In this document: one piece after another, positions 52,593 through 62,641 of the stretch
How the letters are laid out: every line of letters starts with the position of its first letter
How positions within the stretch are numbered: the stretch's first letter is position 1
Assembly: GCF_000802205.1 (NCBI RefSeq)
Contig: NZ_CP012850.1
Coordinates: 1,984,001-2,048,000 of the forward strand
Source of the DNA: Candidatus Nitrosocosmicus oleophilus
Lineage (GTDB): Archaea > Thermoproteota > Nitrososphaeria > Nitrososphaerales > Nitrososphaeraceae
Length of the DNA: 64,000 bases
Direction: 5' to 3'
Translations under genes and position numbers: made by a program
The notes under the pieces: model-generated
Databases searched by the model: none
What the model was told of the DNA's origin: nothing
The model's input: only the letters and a program-made list of their open reading frames with translations

Positions 52593-52668
52593 CTATAGTT
52601 TTTCCCAGCTGAAATGACAAAGCTAAAATAATGAATTTATACTGCATTATTCCTTCAATACTTTATTC

Positions 52669-55122
52669 ATGAGGAATATCTTGCATGTGCTGGCTTTTTT
52701 GACAGCACTTTTCGCTCTAATTCTTTTCACTTCCAATAATTATGCCTTTTCTCAATTGAATCAGACAGGCGGATATGCTGACCAGGTTAAATTCATAAGA
52801 TATTCTAACGAAAATGTCGCATACCAGGAAGTGAGCAATGGTCATCTTGACAGCTACTTTTTTCAAATTCCTTTGCAACTTGTTGAATCAGCTAAAAAAA
52901 ACCCAAACTTAGAAGTTTTTGAGAAAGAAGGGCTTTCTTATGGGCTGTTATTAAATCCATATGACGGAAACCAAACATTCAATCCTTTGTCGATCAAAGA
53001 AATTCGTTTTGCATTGAATTTTTTAATAGACAGGAGCTTTATTGTAAATAATATTTTAAAGGGGTTCAGTGATCCTATTGTAGAGCCGTATGGGCCCACT
53101 TCACCAGAATATCATAATGTGTTACCTGTGGTTGATCCCCTGAAAATCCGGTATGATGTAAATTTTGCTACTAAAAGTATCAATGATTCCATGACAAAAG
53201 CAGGAGCGGTAATGGACCAAACAGGTAAGTATGTCATAGACGGAAAGCCAGTAATAGTTAAGATTTTGATCAGAAATGACGATTTAATAAGAAAATCATT
53301 TGGTGATTTTGTTGCCTCTGAAATTGAAAAAGCAGGATTTACAGTCGTTAAAGAATATGGTGACCTGACAAAAGCCAATCGAGTTGTTTACGGATCAAAC
53401 CCTGCGGATCTAGAATGGAATGTGTACACGGAATCATACATATCCAGTTCGTTCTCAAGGTACAATCCAACAACTGTCAGCCAAATGTATGCCCCTTGGT
53501 TTGGAAATATGCCTGGCTCTCAGAATCCAGGCTTTTGGCAATACTCTAATTCGACAATTGATGATATTACACAAGATCTCGTTTTTAACAATTTTACATC
53601 TGAAACTGAAAGAAATAACTTGTTGCAGCAAGCGGAGTCTGTGGGTTTGCAAGAAGCAGTGCGTCTCTTTTTTGCGAGATCCTTTGATCCCTACATTGCT
53701 TCATCAAAAATTAGTGGCCTAATCAATGATTATTCTGCTGGTATCGCTAATAAATTGTCTTTAATAAACGCTATTAAACACGATGTCGATAATTCTACAC
53801 TCAATATAGGAATGAAGGAGGTATACCAAGGTGCCTGGAACAATGTTAAGGGATGCACAGACTTTTATTGTAGGATTATTTATTCACTTGTCACTGACAC
53901 CCCGACGATATCTAACCCATATTCTGGGGACCCTGAACCATCTAGAAACAAATGGACCAATCTATTCTCAAAAAGTCCCAATGATACTATCGTAGTTCCA
54001 AGCGATGCTGTTATTTGGAACCCTTACAATCAAAGCTGGGATAAAAATCAGAATCAGAGTACTTCTGCATTAACCAAAGTAACGATGGAGCCATTATTTT
54101 CAAAATGGCATAACGGGAAATTTATGGACAAGTACGATCTTCTGTACACTTATTATTTTCCATTCGAATGGTCAACTGATACTAAAAACAACGATAAGAC
54201 TTTCGATGCCGAATATTCAAGTTTGATTCTTCCTTCCCTATCTTTGATCAAAGGTGTAAAGTTCTATGACAATAGTACTTTTGATACATATGTTGATCTC
54301 TGGCATTACGACAAGAATTTAGTTCCCTCTTACGGGACATTGTGGCCATCTGAACCTTGGGAAATTACGGCTGCAACAGAACGATTAGTTGCTGGAAATA
54401 AATTATCTTACTCAAAATCTGACGCTAACATTAAACATATAGATCAGTTATCTCTGAATCTTCCTGTGCAAGCTGAAATGATAAAACAAGAGCTGATTGA
54501 TATGTTTAATGAAAAATATATACCCAATCCTTTGAAAGGATTGGTAAGTTTGGAATATGCACTTGAGCGCTACAAGTCATCTATAGATTGGATTACCACT
54601 CACCACAATGCGGTAATTGGAAATGGACCTTATTATTTGGAAACTTTCAATCCTACAGGAGGGGTTATAACCCTACAAGCTTTTAGAGATAGTACCTATC
54701 CTTTTAAAACAGGTATATACTCGGAATACGAAAATCCTCCTGAGATACAAATAGTTAGTCTGAATATTCCAAAGTTTCTAAAGATAGGAGAACCTTTTGA
54801 TTTTGACGTGCAGGTAGATGTTAAAAATCAATCTAATGGTACAAATAATTTAAAGGGAAGCATCGATTATTTTGTCTTTGATCGAAATAATAAGATCGTA
54901 ATTGAAGGTTCTTCTTTGATAGATAGTCCCTTTATTAATCAATCTAACAGTAGAGGTCAACCTCAAACTCAGATGGATGAACCAGGAACAGCTGCTATCT
55001 CCTTGAACGCGAGTCAGACACAGGAACTAATTCCTGGTCCTGCAAAAATAAAACTTATCATTACCTCTGCAGAATCGCCGAAACCATTAATCCAGGAAAA
55101 AACCTTGATTGCCAGACCTTGA
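52669..55122 (+). CDS. ABC transporter substrate-binding protein, peptide type (family 5)
   Basis: A large (817-aa) extracytoplasmic solute-binding protein. Residues 1-28 are a signal sequence (ILHVLAFLTALFALILF). The body matches family 5 peptide/nickel receptors: IRFALNFLIDRSFIVNNILKG, WHNGKFMDKYDLLYTYYFPF and the NGPYYLETFNPTGG block near the C-terminus. The unusual length comes from inserted segments and a beta-rich C-terminal extension after residue 690 (PPEIQIVSLNIPKFLKIGEP). It probably binds oligopeptides or similar. Two permease genes follow in the same direction. Confidence 0.87.
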   Translation: MRNILHVLAFLTALFALILFTSNNYAFSQLNQTGGYADQVKFIRYSNENVAYQEVSNGHLDSYFFQIPLQLVESAKKNPNLEVFEKEGLSYGLLLNPYDGNQTFNPLSIKEIRFALNFLIDRSFIVNNILKGFSDPIVEPYGPTSPEYHNVLPVVDPLKIRYDVNFATKSINDSMTKAGAVMDQTGKYVIDGKPVIVKILIRNDDLIRKSFGDFVASEIEKAGFTVVKEYGDLTKANRVVYGSNPADLEWNVYTESYISSSFSRYNPTTVSQMYAPWFGNMPGSQNPGFWQYSNSTIDDITQDLVFNNFTSETERNNLLQQAESVGLQEAVRLFFARSFDPYIASSKISGLINDYSAGIANKLSLINAIKHDVDNSTLNIGMKEVYQGAWNNVKGCTDFYCRIIYSLVTDTPTISNPYSGDPEPSRNKWTNLFSKSPNDTIVVPSDAVIWNPYNQSWDKNQNQSTSALTKVTMEPLFSKWHNGKFMDKYDLLYTYYFPFEWSTDTKNNDKTFDAEYSSLILPSLSLIKGVKFYDNSTFDTYVDLWHYDKNLVPSYGTLWPSEPWEITAATERLVAGNKLSYSKSDANIKHIDQLSLNLPVQAEMIKQELIDMFNEKYIPNPLKGLVSLEYALERYKSSIDWITTHHNAVIGNGPYYLETFNPTGGVITLQAFRDSTYPFKTGIYSEYENPPEIQIVSLNIPKFLKIGEPFDFDVQVDVKNQSNGTNNLKGSIDYFVFDRNNKIVIEGSSLIDSPFINQSNSRGQPQTQMDEPGTAAISLNASQTQELIPGPAKIKLIITSAESPKPLIQEKTLIARP

Positions 55123-55157
55123 GTACGGTTCAATAATACAATACAGATGAATTTGCC

Positions 55158-56228
55158 TTGATGAGCATTATCATTTATCTGGTAAAAAAAATTTCAATTT
55201 TGGTATTAGTCTTAATTATCACACTATTAGTTACAATATCCCTTTTGGGTTCGACTATTGACAAAATAATGGTTGATAATATCCGAATACAGGTGACTAA
55301 TTCTCTATCAGACTCCATATCTGAAAATCAAAGACTAAACCAGCTACAAGATCCACAGGAAAGGCAGTCAATCATAGAAGAACAAATTAATATCCAAACA
55401 AAAAGTTTGGGGTTAGACGAGCCTTGGTATTCTCCCAAAAAAATTAGTAATAGTCTCATTCAAATTGCTACCTTGAACCTAGGTAATTCTAGATTTTTTA
55501 CAACCAATGATGGTTCAAGCAGTGTCAATGAGCTAATAATTGAAAAACTGCCAAATACAATTTTATTATTTACCACCTCTTCAATAACTGTCATAGTCAT
55601 TGGGATAATATTAGGATCTTATTTAGCAAAAAGGGAAGGAAAAATTTCGGATAAATTGGTAGCCGGCCTTGCTTCTGCAAGCCTAAGTGTACCCCCATGG
55701 TGGTTTTCAATGATAATGATAGTCTTGTTTTCATATTTGTTGCAAATTTTTCCTGCAAGATCTACACCTTTAATTTCTCCAGGTACTCCAGGTTACATCG
55801 TTGATTTATTATACCATATGGCTCTGCCTTTTATTACAATGGTTATCATAGGTTTTGCCTCATCCGTTTATTATACTAAATATATTGTTTTGAGAGTAAT
55901 TGAAGAGGATTACATAAAAACCTTGGGAATTATTGGTTTGCCTCCTAGAAAAATTTTGCTCAAACACGCATTGAAAAATGCTGGACCCCAATTGATGACA
56001 ATGTTGGGAATAGGGCTTACAGCAACTTTAGGAGGTTCTATATTGATAGAAGAAATATTTGATTGGCCTGGAATGGGAAATCTGTTTTATAATGCGGTTA
56101 TTCAAAATGATTCTCCCTTAATTATAGGCCTTGTATACTTCTTTACACTGCTTTATTTATTGACAAGATTGGTACTGGATCTTACACTGTCATTTTTAGA
56201 TCCCAGGATTAGAACCGGAGAAGAATGA
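55158..56228 (+). CDS. ABC transporter permease, DppB-like
   Basis: A 356-aa inner-membrane permease. One N-terminal membrane helix is followed by an extracellular segment of about 100 residues (DSISENQRLNQLQDPQERQS) and then five or so helices containing the EAA loop that contacts the ATPase (VIEEDYIKTLGIIGLPPRKILLKHALKNAG). The arrangement matches DppB/OppB. It lies 35 bases after the binding-protein gene and 24 bases before the second permease. The start is TTG 55158 or ATG 55161. Confidence 0.9.
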   Translation: MMSIIIYLVKKISILVLVLIITLLVTISLLGSTIDKIMVDNIRIQVTNSLSDSISENQRLNQLQDPQERQSIIEEQINIQTKSLGLDEPWYSPKKISNSLIQIATLNLGNSRFFTTNDGSSSVNELIIEKLPNTILLFTTSSITVIVIGIILGSYLAKREGKISDKLVAGLASASLSVPPWWFSMIMIVLFSYLLQIFPARSTPLISPGTPGYIVDLLYHMALPFITMVIIGFASSVYYTKYIVLRVIEEDYIKTLGIIGLPPRKILLKHALKNAGPQLMTMLGIGLTATLGGSILIEEIFDWPGMGNLFYNAVIQNDSPLIIGLVYFFTLLYLLTRLVLDLTLSFLDPRIRTGEE

Positions 56229-56252
56229 GATAATGGACGTGCTTTACCTGAT

Positions 56253-57671
56253 TTGATGAATATAATGAAAGATCGCCTAAAAAACTACAAAGGTGGTATC
56301 TTGGGCTTTTCCCTACTCTTGTTCTTGATTGGGATCACTACTTATACCATTTTATATATCCCTGCAAAGGAACGAGCAGAATGGAATAATCCTTTTTTTT
56401 GGATTAACTATCCTAAAAATGCTGCACCTGCTTGGGTTAACTATTTCTTAATCCCATTTCAGCAGCAATTACCAGAGCATAAGATATATTCCAAGAACGA
56501 AGCTGTAACTTCCTCGTTTTCAGAAATCGACTTTAAAGAGGATAACCATACGTTTTTTTACGATTTTGTTTATGGGCAATTTCCATCTGGGTTTAGCATT
56601 CCATTTTCTTTAGAATTTGGTGAAATTCCTCCCGCGGTAGAAATTTCGGTTAAAAGGCCCGATGGATTGGAATTTGTTATATACTACAATTCTTTAGATT
56701 CTGTACCTAGCATTAGTAACGATGTTGGGGGTCAATTATCTAATGCTAGCAATCAACAACACGAAGTGTCTCAACGAGTTTTTTCCTCATCAAAAGAAGT
56801 GACTGATTCCTTGATGGAATATGCAGATTTATTTAACTTCACGATAAGCGATTTACCAGCGGAAAAAATAATATTTTCTGAAACTGATTCGAATAAACCT
56901 ATGAAAGGAATATACCAGTTCATATTTACTACTTATTCTTTTGATAGTGATACTATTTTAAAGGAAATCAACCTTATCATAGAAGGCAAAGTGTTTGGAT
57001 TGATGGGAACAGATGAATTTAGACGAGATATAACCTTTGGAATCATGATTGGAACTCCAGTAGCCCTCCTAATTGGCGTCGCAGTTGCTTCAACCGCTAC
57101 AACTATTGGTCTTTTCTACGGATTGATTGCTGGATATAAAGGAGGGAAAACAGGAACTCTCATGGTAATAATGATTGATCTTTTTCTTTCGATTCCAACA
57201 ATGGTATTATTCATAGTATTATCACTTAATTTTGGAAGCAGTTTGTTATTTTTGATTGGACTCTTTGTACTATTTGGCTGGCCCGGATTAGCCTTGATAA
57301 ATCGAACATTCAGTGTTCAAATTAAGAATTATCCATACGTTGAAGCTTCTAAATTGATGGGTGAATCTGACTTTAAAGTCGTGTTAAGACATATCATACC
57401 TCAGTTGGTCCCTTTTACCCTTGCCAATTTTGCCCTCGCGGTGCCAGCAGCAATATTAGCTGAAGCAGCATTAAGTTTTTTGGGATTTGGAGATCCATCT
57501 TTTCCCACGTGGGGTCAAATGTTGCAGGATGCTCACTTCTCATCAGCTGAAATTTTAGGATATTGGTGGTGGATTTTGGCTCCTGGACTTATGATCTCCA
57601 TCACAAGCTTGGCGTTTATTCTGATAGGAAGATCATTGGAGCATAGAGCAAAGTTGGGCAAAAAACAATAA
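56253..57671 (+). CDS. ABC transporter permease, DppC-like, with large extracellular insert
   Basis: The 472-aa partner permease. It has an N-terminal membrane helix, then about 220 mostly extracellular residues (far more than the usual DppC loop), then five helices with the EAA loop YVEASKLMGESDFKVVLRHIIPQ and FADPSFPTWG-like FGDPSFPTWGQML near the end. The extra domain could dock the oversized binding protein. No ATPase gene follows, so the nucleotide-binding subunits must be elsewhere. The start is TTG 56253 or ATG 56256. Confidence 0.88.
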   Translation: MMNIMKDRLKNYKGGILGFSLLLFLIGITTYTILYIPAKERAEWNNPFFWINYPKNAAPAWVNYFLIPFQQQLPEHKIYSKNEAVTSSFSEIDFKEDNHTFFYDFVYGQFPSGFSIPFSLEFGEIPPAVEISVKRPDGLEFVIYYNSLDSVPSISNDVGGQLSNASNQQHEVSQRVFSSSKEVTDSLMEYADLFNFTISDLPAEKIIFSETDSNKPMKGIYQFIFTTYSFDSDTILKEINLIIEGKVFGLMGTDEFRRDITFGIMIGTPVALLIGVAVASTATTIGLFYGLIAGYKGGKTGTLMVIMIDLFLSIPTMVLFIVLSLNFGSSLLFLIGLFVLFGWPGLALINRTFSVQIKNYPYVEASKLMGESDFKVVLRHIIPQLVPFTLANFALAVPAAILAEAALSFLGFGDPSFPTWGQMLQDAHFSSAEILGYWWWILAPGLMISITSLAFILIGRSLEHRAKLGKKQ

Positions 57672-57677
57672 TTAATA

Positions 57678-58115
57678 TTAATTCCTTCTTTCAAATAGCA
57701 CCTCCCTTCCTTGGCTATCGTATGCATGGATATCTTCCTCCTCGTAAGGATGGCATATAATAATAGAGATTATACCGTAAAAATGATTCAGATCTTCAAG
57801 GGAAGGTTGGCTTGAACCACTAGGATGGGAATGAGCTGTCCCAAGATAATTTAGGTCAAATGGTAATTCGTTTATTGGAAACCCGGAATAGAAGGGCCCA
57901 TGTACCGAGAAAGGAGGGATAACTAAATTGTTTATGAATATCTCTGTTTTTTTTCTCTCACCCCCTAAAATAAGTATTCCCTCAAAGGGATGATGCATTT
58001 TTGCATACGAAATTAGCCCGTTTATAACATTCTGGGTGATTGCGATAGTTTTCTTTTTGCGTCTATTTTGGTCTGGATCTTTATTTTTTTTCCCACCAAG
58101 AAACCCAAAATCCAT
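57678..58115 (-). CDS. JAMM/MPN+ domain metalloprotease-like protein
   Basis: A 145-aa stand-alone JAB1/MPN domain. The metal-binding motif HSHPSG...SLED (THxHPxG(x)7SxxD type) is in the stretch GTAHSHPSGSSQPSLEDL, and the upstream Glu of EGILILGG is the probable catalytic base. Related enzymes remove ubiquitin-like modifiers or cleave their C-terminal extensions. No ubiquitin-like gene is nearby. A basic N-terminal tail (KKNKDPDQNRRKKK) precedes the domain. It converges on the permease gene with 6 bases between them. Confidence 0.88.
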   Translation of the reverse strand: MDFGFLGGKKNKDPDQNRRKKKTIAITQNVINGLISYAKMHHPFEGILILGGERKKTEIFINNLVIPPFSVHGPFYSGFPINELPFDLNYLGTAHSHPSGSSQPSLEDLNHFYGIISIIICHPYEEEDIHAYDSQGREVLFERRN

Positions 58116-58253
58116 ATTAGATTTTAGAACTTACTAACTTAAAAATAATATTTGAATCTTATTTATCTCCTACTTAATCTTTATACGAAAAACACTACCT
58201 GAATTTTTATGTTATATTAAACGTGGTGATAAAATAACAAACTTTTAATATTT

Positions 58254-59711
58254 TTGGAAAGCATTATTTTTAGTTTGATTTATCAGATTTCCATCGTTCT
58301 TATTTTTTCTACTTTTATATTTCTTGGGGGGCTTTTGTCCGGTGCAAGCGCACAAATTCTTCCACAATCCAAAAGTCAAAATTCAGATGCTGCAACTATT
58401 ACTGCTCCTTCATCTACACCTTCTTTGGTAAAGAACCCTTACGGGATCAGAATTACAAATCCCACAACTGGTGACCAGGTTCTTATTAACGGTACAGATT
58501 ACTTTGATAGTACAGGTAAGAGGCTTTCCGTTGAGGGTTTTTCCATATCAAACAATGGTAATTTGACTAACTGTGATGTTTCGATAGTGACTAATAGCAT
58601 TTTTCCCTATCAAAGTGCAAATGGGTCCGGTCCGCTCGGTGTAAAGGACTATTCGAAATGGAACTACAAATTCAATTCCAAGTACGCAAACCTTCATGAG
58701 GGTTCAAATAAAATCACTTCAAAATTAGCTTGTGAAGGGGGTACTGCAAAGGCTTATTATAGTGTCAATGTGACAGGAACAAACTTTACTGGGACGTTTC
58801 CGAAATCAGCCACAAATTTGGCCTTAGCTAGCGAAAATCTTAAAAGTACATCTCAGAATAATTTAAGTTCTAGTGTTACCGATTTGGCTAGTGAAGATTT
58901 GGCACTTCCTGTGACTGGGATCGAAATCGATTCTCCATCTAATGGTGAAGTAATTAATATTGATAAACCTATTCATATTAACGGCAGTTCGGAATATCCA
59001 AACAATTATGATTGTGAAGTACTCTTAGCAGATGGGAATACTGCGGGTGTAATTGCACCAACTAGCGCGAACCAATCAAATTTTAAGAAAACAAACCCTG
59101 GAGGTATTAACGGAACTAGTGATTATAGAAGTTGGAGTATCGTGCTTGAACCTGGTTTAAATAACCTCAAAAATGGTTCACAGTCAATAACCGCAAAATT
59201 ACAATGCTATTCTCCACTGTCTTCTGTGAAATTTGCCAAAGTAAATGTTATTACAAATACTTCAAAACCCTTAGAACTCAAAACAATGGATGTCAGTATT
59301 GACAAAACTGGTCAAGGTGCAAACCAAAAAATCGTTATTGGAGTAAATGACGCAATTACAAATGATCCTTTGGCAAATAGTGAAATTACTGGTTCAATTA
59401 ACGACAATCCTTTCTCCGGTACTACAGATTCTCTTGGGAAATATAGTGTAACTATACCGTCTAGTGTCATAGATTCTGGTGCTACCATTGACGTATCTGT
59501 TTCGACATCTGTTGATGGTTACAAGATTAAGAAAACGAGTACTACTTTTGAAGGTTCACCTGCAGTAACTGACGAAACAACACCACGCACGTCCGATACC
59601 GATAATCGAGATATACCAAATAATGAAGAGGATCTTGCAGATAAAATATTTGATGATGTGCAAAAGCAACTAAGTGAACAGGGAATCAATATTCCTCTTC
59701 CATTTGGATAA
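58254..59711 (+). CDS. secreted protein with Ig-like repeats, 485 aa
   Basis: An N-terminal signal sequence (SIVLIFSTFIFLGGLLSGASA) is followed by two similar beta-domains: the first with YGIRITNPTTGDQVLINGTD and the second with GIEIDSPSNGEVINIDKPIHINGSS, each ending in a TSKLACEG/TAKLQCYS strand with a Cys that pairs with an earlier one. A third, carboxypeptidase-regulatory-like domain (VIGVNDAITNDPLANSEITG, TDSLGKYSVTIP) follows. The acidic tail ends with INIPLPFG. It is likely an extracellular adhesion or surface protein. Numerous NxS/T sites suggest N-glycosylation. No anchor is seen. Start TTG 58254. Confidence 0.75.
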   Translation: MESIIFSLIYQISIVLIFSTFIFLGGLLSGASAQILPQSKSQNSDAATITAPSSTPSLVKNPYGIRITNPTTGDQVLINGTDYFDSTGKRLSVEGFSISNNGNLTNCDVSIVTNSIFPYQSANGSGPLGVKDYSKWNYKFNSKYANLHEGSNKITSKLACEGGTAKAYYSVNVTGTNFTGTFPKSATNLALASENLKSTSQNNLSSSVTDLASEDLALPVTGIEIDSPSNGEVINIDKPIHINGSSEYPNNYDCEVLLADGNTAGVIAPTSANQSNFKKTNPGGINGTSDYRSWSIVLEPGLNNLKNGSQSITAKLQCYSPLSSVKFAKVNVITNTSKPLELKTMDVSIDKTGQGANQKIVIGVNDAITNDPLANSEITGSINDNPFSGTTDSLGKYSVTIPSSVIDSGATIDVSVSTSVDGYKIKKTSTTFEGSPAVTDETTPRTSDTDNRDIPNNEEDLADKIFDDVQKQLSEQGINIPLPFG

Positions 59712-59903
59712 AATGCGTAATGGTTAATTAGTTGTAAATTGTTTGGAATTGATCAAAAAACACATCAACACTCGCATAGGCTACAAAACGTGATTACATT
59801 TATTAGAATTTTTTAACTACTATTCCTTTTCTTAATCAGATTAGCATTAAGAAATGACAAGGTTATTATTCTTTATCTCTTAAGTTAACTTGAATTTAGA
59901 TTT

Positions 59904-61235
59904 ATGACTGACAATGTATACAAATTTTTGATTCTTGAATTAGGCATTGCTATTGTAGATGAAAAGAATCAAACTCAATCCTTCAAGAAATTTCTTGATC
60001 CTGTAAAATCCCACCTTAGAATCAAGAATAGGGACTATGAAGAAATTTCAGAAAGCTTGGAGTTTTTTAAAGTTAAACCAGAATTATTGAAAACAAATTA
60101 TCCGGAGTTGATAGAATTCCTAAAAAATAATACATTTAATGCTGAAAAAATTGCTGAAGTAGAGGAAAAGCAATTTCAGATCGATAAGATTAGTTCATAC
60201 AAACAAATGTTTGATTCATATCAACAGAACCATTCAGAATTAGCGGATGATATATCCGGTGATTTGAGAGAGTTTGCTCTTAAATGGTCTTCCATAAGGG
60301 TTCGGGAAGCATCAGAACAATTGGATCTGCATATCAGTCAATCCATAAATGCGTTGGATGAAATCGATAAGATATTAAATACGGTGGGAACTCGTATGAG
60401 AGAATGGTATGGCCTGCACTTTCCTGAACTAGATAATCTGCTTCAAAATATTACGACCTACGCAAACATTGTTTCTAAGGTTGGAAAGCGGGAAGAAATA
60501 ACTGTAGAATTCTTACAAACTTTGGAAATCCCGAACAATAAAATTGAGATTATTCAAATGACAGCGAATAGGAGCAAGGGAGGTAAGATTACAGAAGAAA
60601 ATTTATTAATATTGCAGAGTCTAGCCAATGAAGTCATTTCATTAGCACAAATTAGGAAGACATTAGAGGATCATATCGACATTACCATGGAAATAATAGC
60701 ACCAAACTTGAAGGAATTACTAACTGCCACTGTTGGAGCACGATTAATAGCCAAAGCAGGGAACTTAAAAAGGCTTGCGTCTTTGTCATCTAGCACTATC
60801 CAGATTCTTGGAGCAGAGAAGGCATTATTTAGAACTTTGAAAACTGGCGCTAATCCCCCAAAACACGGTTTGCTTTTTCAGCATCCGGTTATTCATTCAG
60901 CACCAAAGTGGCAAAGGGGAAAATTGGCAAGGGCCATTTCTTCAAAAGCTGCTATTGCTGCAAGAGTAGATCTTTATAGTCGGAATCCAGAATCAAACAA
61001 TGCATTGGCAAGTAAGTTGAATGATCGGATAACAGAAATTCAAGAAAAGTATAAGGAACCTTCCGAAATTCAACAGAGACAACAACAGCAGAATTTCAAG
61101 CGAAGCGAAAGGGATTCATATACTAGAAATAAAGGAAAGAAATACGGGAGAGATAGAGATAGAGATGGAGACAAAGATTTTAAATTCAAGAAGAATAAAT
61201 TCAAAAAACGATTCCACAAATCAAATAAAAAGTAA
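59904..61235 (+). CDS. nop5: Nop5 (Nop56/58-like) C/D box sRNP protein
   Basis: A 443-aa scaffold of the archaeal 2'-O-methylation complex. The N-terminal domain binds fibrillarin, a central coiled coil (about 115-220) mediates dimerisation, and the NOP domain carries the RNA/L7Ae contact region: LTATVGARLIAKAGNLKRLASLSSSTIQ, GAEKALFRTLKTG, and PKHGLLFQHPVIHSAPKWQRGKLARA. The C-terminal 45 residues are highly charged (RDRDRDGDKDFKFKKNKFKK). Fibrillarin follows 31 bases downstream, the expected operon. Confidence 0.97.
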   Translation: MTDNVYKFLILELGIAIVDEKNQTQSFKKFLDPVKSHLRIKNRDYEEISESLEFFKVKPELLKTNYPELIEFLKNNTFNAEKIAEVEEKQFQIDKISSYKQMFDSYQQNHSELADDISGDLREFALKWSSIRVREASEQLDLHISQSINALDEIDKILNTVGTRMREWYGLHFPELDNLLQNITTYANIVSKVGKREEITVEFLQTLEIPNNKIEIIQMTANRSKGGKITEENLLILQSLANEVISLAQIRKTLEDHIDITMEIIAPNLKELLTATVGARLIAKAGNLKRLASLSSSTIQILGAEKALFRTLKTGANPPKHGLLFQHPVIHSAPKWQRGKLARAISSKAAIAARVDLYSRNPESNNALASKLNDRITEIQEKYKEPSEIQQRQQQQNFKRSERDSYTRNKGKKYGRDRDRDGDKDFKFKKNKFKKRFHKSNKK

Positions 61236-61266
61236 TGGATCTTGTATACATTTGGAGGCGTGTTAG

Positions 61267-61968
61267 ATGAATCAATTATCTTTGTATAAATCATACGATA
61301 ATGGGTCATTTGTTATTTTGGTAGACCAAGCAAAAGAGAAATATTTGGCAACCCAAAATCTGGACACAGGAAAAAGCGTTTATGGAGAAAAAATAATAAA
61401 AATTGATGATCTTGAATATAGAATTTGGGAACCTTATAGAAGTAAGTTGGCCGGAGCCCTACTCAAGAATCTTAAGGAGAATCCAATCAAAGAAACTTCT
61501 TCAGTCCTCTATTTGGGAGCCTCAACGGGAACGACCGTAAGTCATGTATCAGATATAGTAGGAAATAAAGGATTGATATTTGCTGTCGAACCATCTGTCC
61601 GGGTTGCTAGGGAATTTTTGGAAAATGTGGCTTCAAGAAGAAAAAATATCATTCCTATTTTGATGGACGCAAGAAGATTTTTGCATTATTATTCGTACTA
61701 TGGATTGGTAGATGTGGTGTACTCAGATATTGCGCAGCCAGATCAGACTGATATTGCAATCAATAATTGCAAATGTTACCTAAAACCCGGGGGCGATTTG
61801 ATAATAGTCATTAAGACTAGAAGTATCGATGTATTGACAGATCCAAAGTTGGTAACTCAAAAAGAAGCTAAGAAACTGGAGAATAATCAATTCCAGATTT
61901 TGCAGATTATTAACTTAGAGCCTTTTGATAAGGATCATTCATTGATTCATGCCAAATATTTGGTTTAG
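61267..61968 (+). CDS. flpA: fibrillarin, rRNA/tRNA 2'-O-methyltransferase
   Basis: A 233-aa SAM-dependent methyltransferase, the catalytic subunit of C/D box sRNPs. YLGASTGTTVSHVSDIVG is the SAM-binding motif, FAVEPSVRVAREFLENVASRRKNIIPILMDAR follows, and DVVYSDIAQPDQTDIAINN contains the catalytic Asp region. KPGGDLIIVIKTRSIDV completes the fibrillarin pattern with the Lys. With nop5 it would act on targets of guide RNAs such as the one at 14250. Confidence 0.97.
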   Translation: MNQLSLYKSYDNGSFVILVDQAKEKYLATQNLDTGKSVYGEKIIKIDDLEYRIWEPYRSKLAGALLKNLKENPIKETSSVLYLGASTGTTVSHVSDIVGNKGLIFAVEPSVRVAREFLENVASRRKNIIPILMDARRFLHYYSYYGLVDVVYSDIAQPDQTDIAINNCKCYLKPGGDLIIVIKTRSIDVLTDPKLVTQKEAKKLENNQFQILQIINLEPFDKDHSLIHAKYLV

Positions 61969-61993
61969 GTAGTTTGATAAGCGAAACTTATTA

Positions 61994-62641
61994 TTAAAAA
62001 AGCTTGGTTTGCGCGCCTTCGTCTATTAGCTTCTTTACAGGGCTCCACGAAAATCTAATATAATTTTTATTATCGTTATCAAAAAGATGATTTCTCAGGA
62101 ATAATTTTGTTGATGGATCAGAGGGGTACCCTGACCCTATTTTTTTACATAAGATCTTCTCTATTTTCCTTATCTCTCTGTCCCTGGTTACCTTTGCCAT
62201 AATAGATGCTGCAGAGACAATCAAATTGTCTGTGTCAGCCTTGTGAAAGCAGTATATCTTGACTGACTTGTTTGTCAAGTTTTTTAATATAGACTGTTTG
62301 AACCGATCGGGTTTTACATCACATGCATCAATAATAATCTTGTCTGCTCTAATGTTATCTGCGATGATAGTCATGTATCTTGATTCTAAAACGTTCAATT
62401 TTTTGCGGTTCACATAATTGTCAATTGTTACAGGACTAATCCTACATACGAAAATAGAAACAGCAGTTTGTAAAATCTTGGTATACAAAGTTTCCCTCTT
62501 TAGTGTTGTAAGTTTCTTAGAATCTGTAATGCCATTGTCTCTAAGACTATCTATTCCAGTTGGGTCGAAAGAGATACCCGCGATTACTAGGGGGCCAATC
62601 ACAGAACCTCGACCGGCTTCATCAATTCCGCCCAACAACAA
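61994..62641 (-). CDS. rnhB: ribonuclease HII
   Basis: A 215-aa RNase that cuts RNA in RNA-DNA hybrids. The N-terminal GGIDEAGRGSVIGPLVIAG holds the first Asp-Glu pair; IIIDACDVKP carries a third Asp and VSAASIMAKVTRDREI is the family Ser/Lys/Asp stretch. The C-terminal GSGYPSDPST fits the archaeal type 2 enzyme. It converges with fibrillarin. The start ATG 62641 is the first methionine of the frame with the standard N-terminus. Confidence 0.96.
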   Translation of the reverse strand: MLLGGIDEAGRGSVIGPLVIAGISFDPTGIDSLRDNGITDSKKLTTLKRETLYTKILQTAVSIFVCRISPVTIDNYVNRKKLNVLESRYMTIIADNIRADKIIIDACDVKPDRFKQSILKNLTNKSVKIYCFHKADTDNLIVSAASIMAKVTRDREIRKIEKILCKKIGSGYPSDPSTKLFLRNHLFDNDNKNYIRFSWSPVKKLIDEGAQTKLF

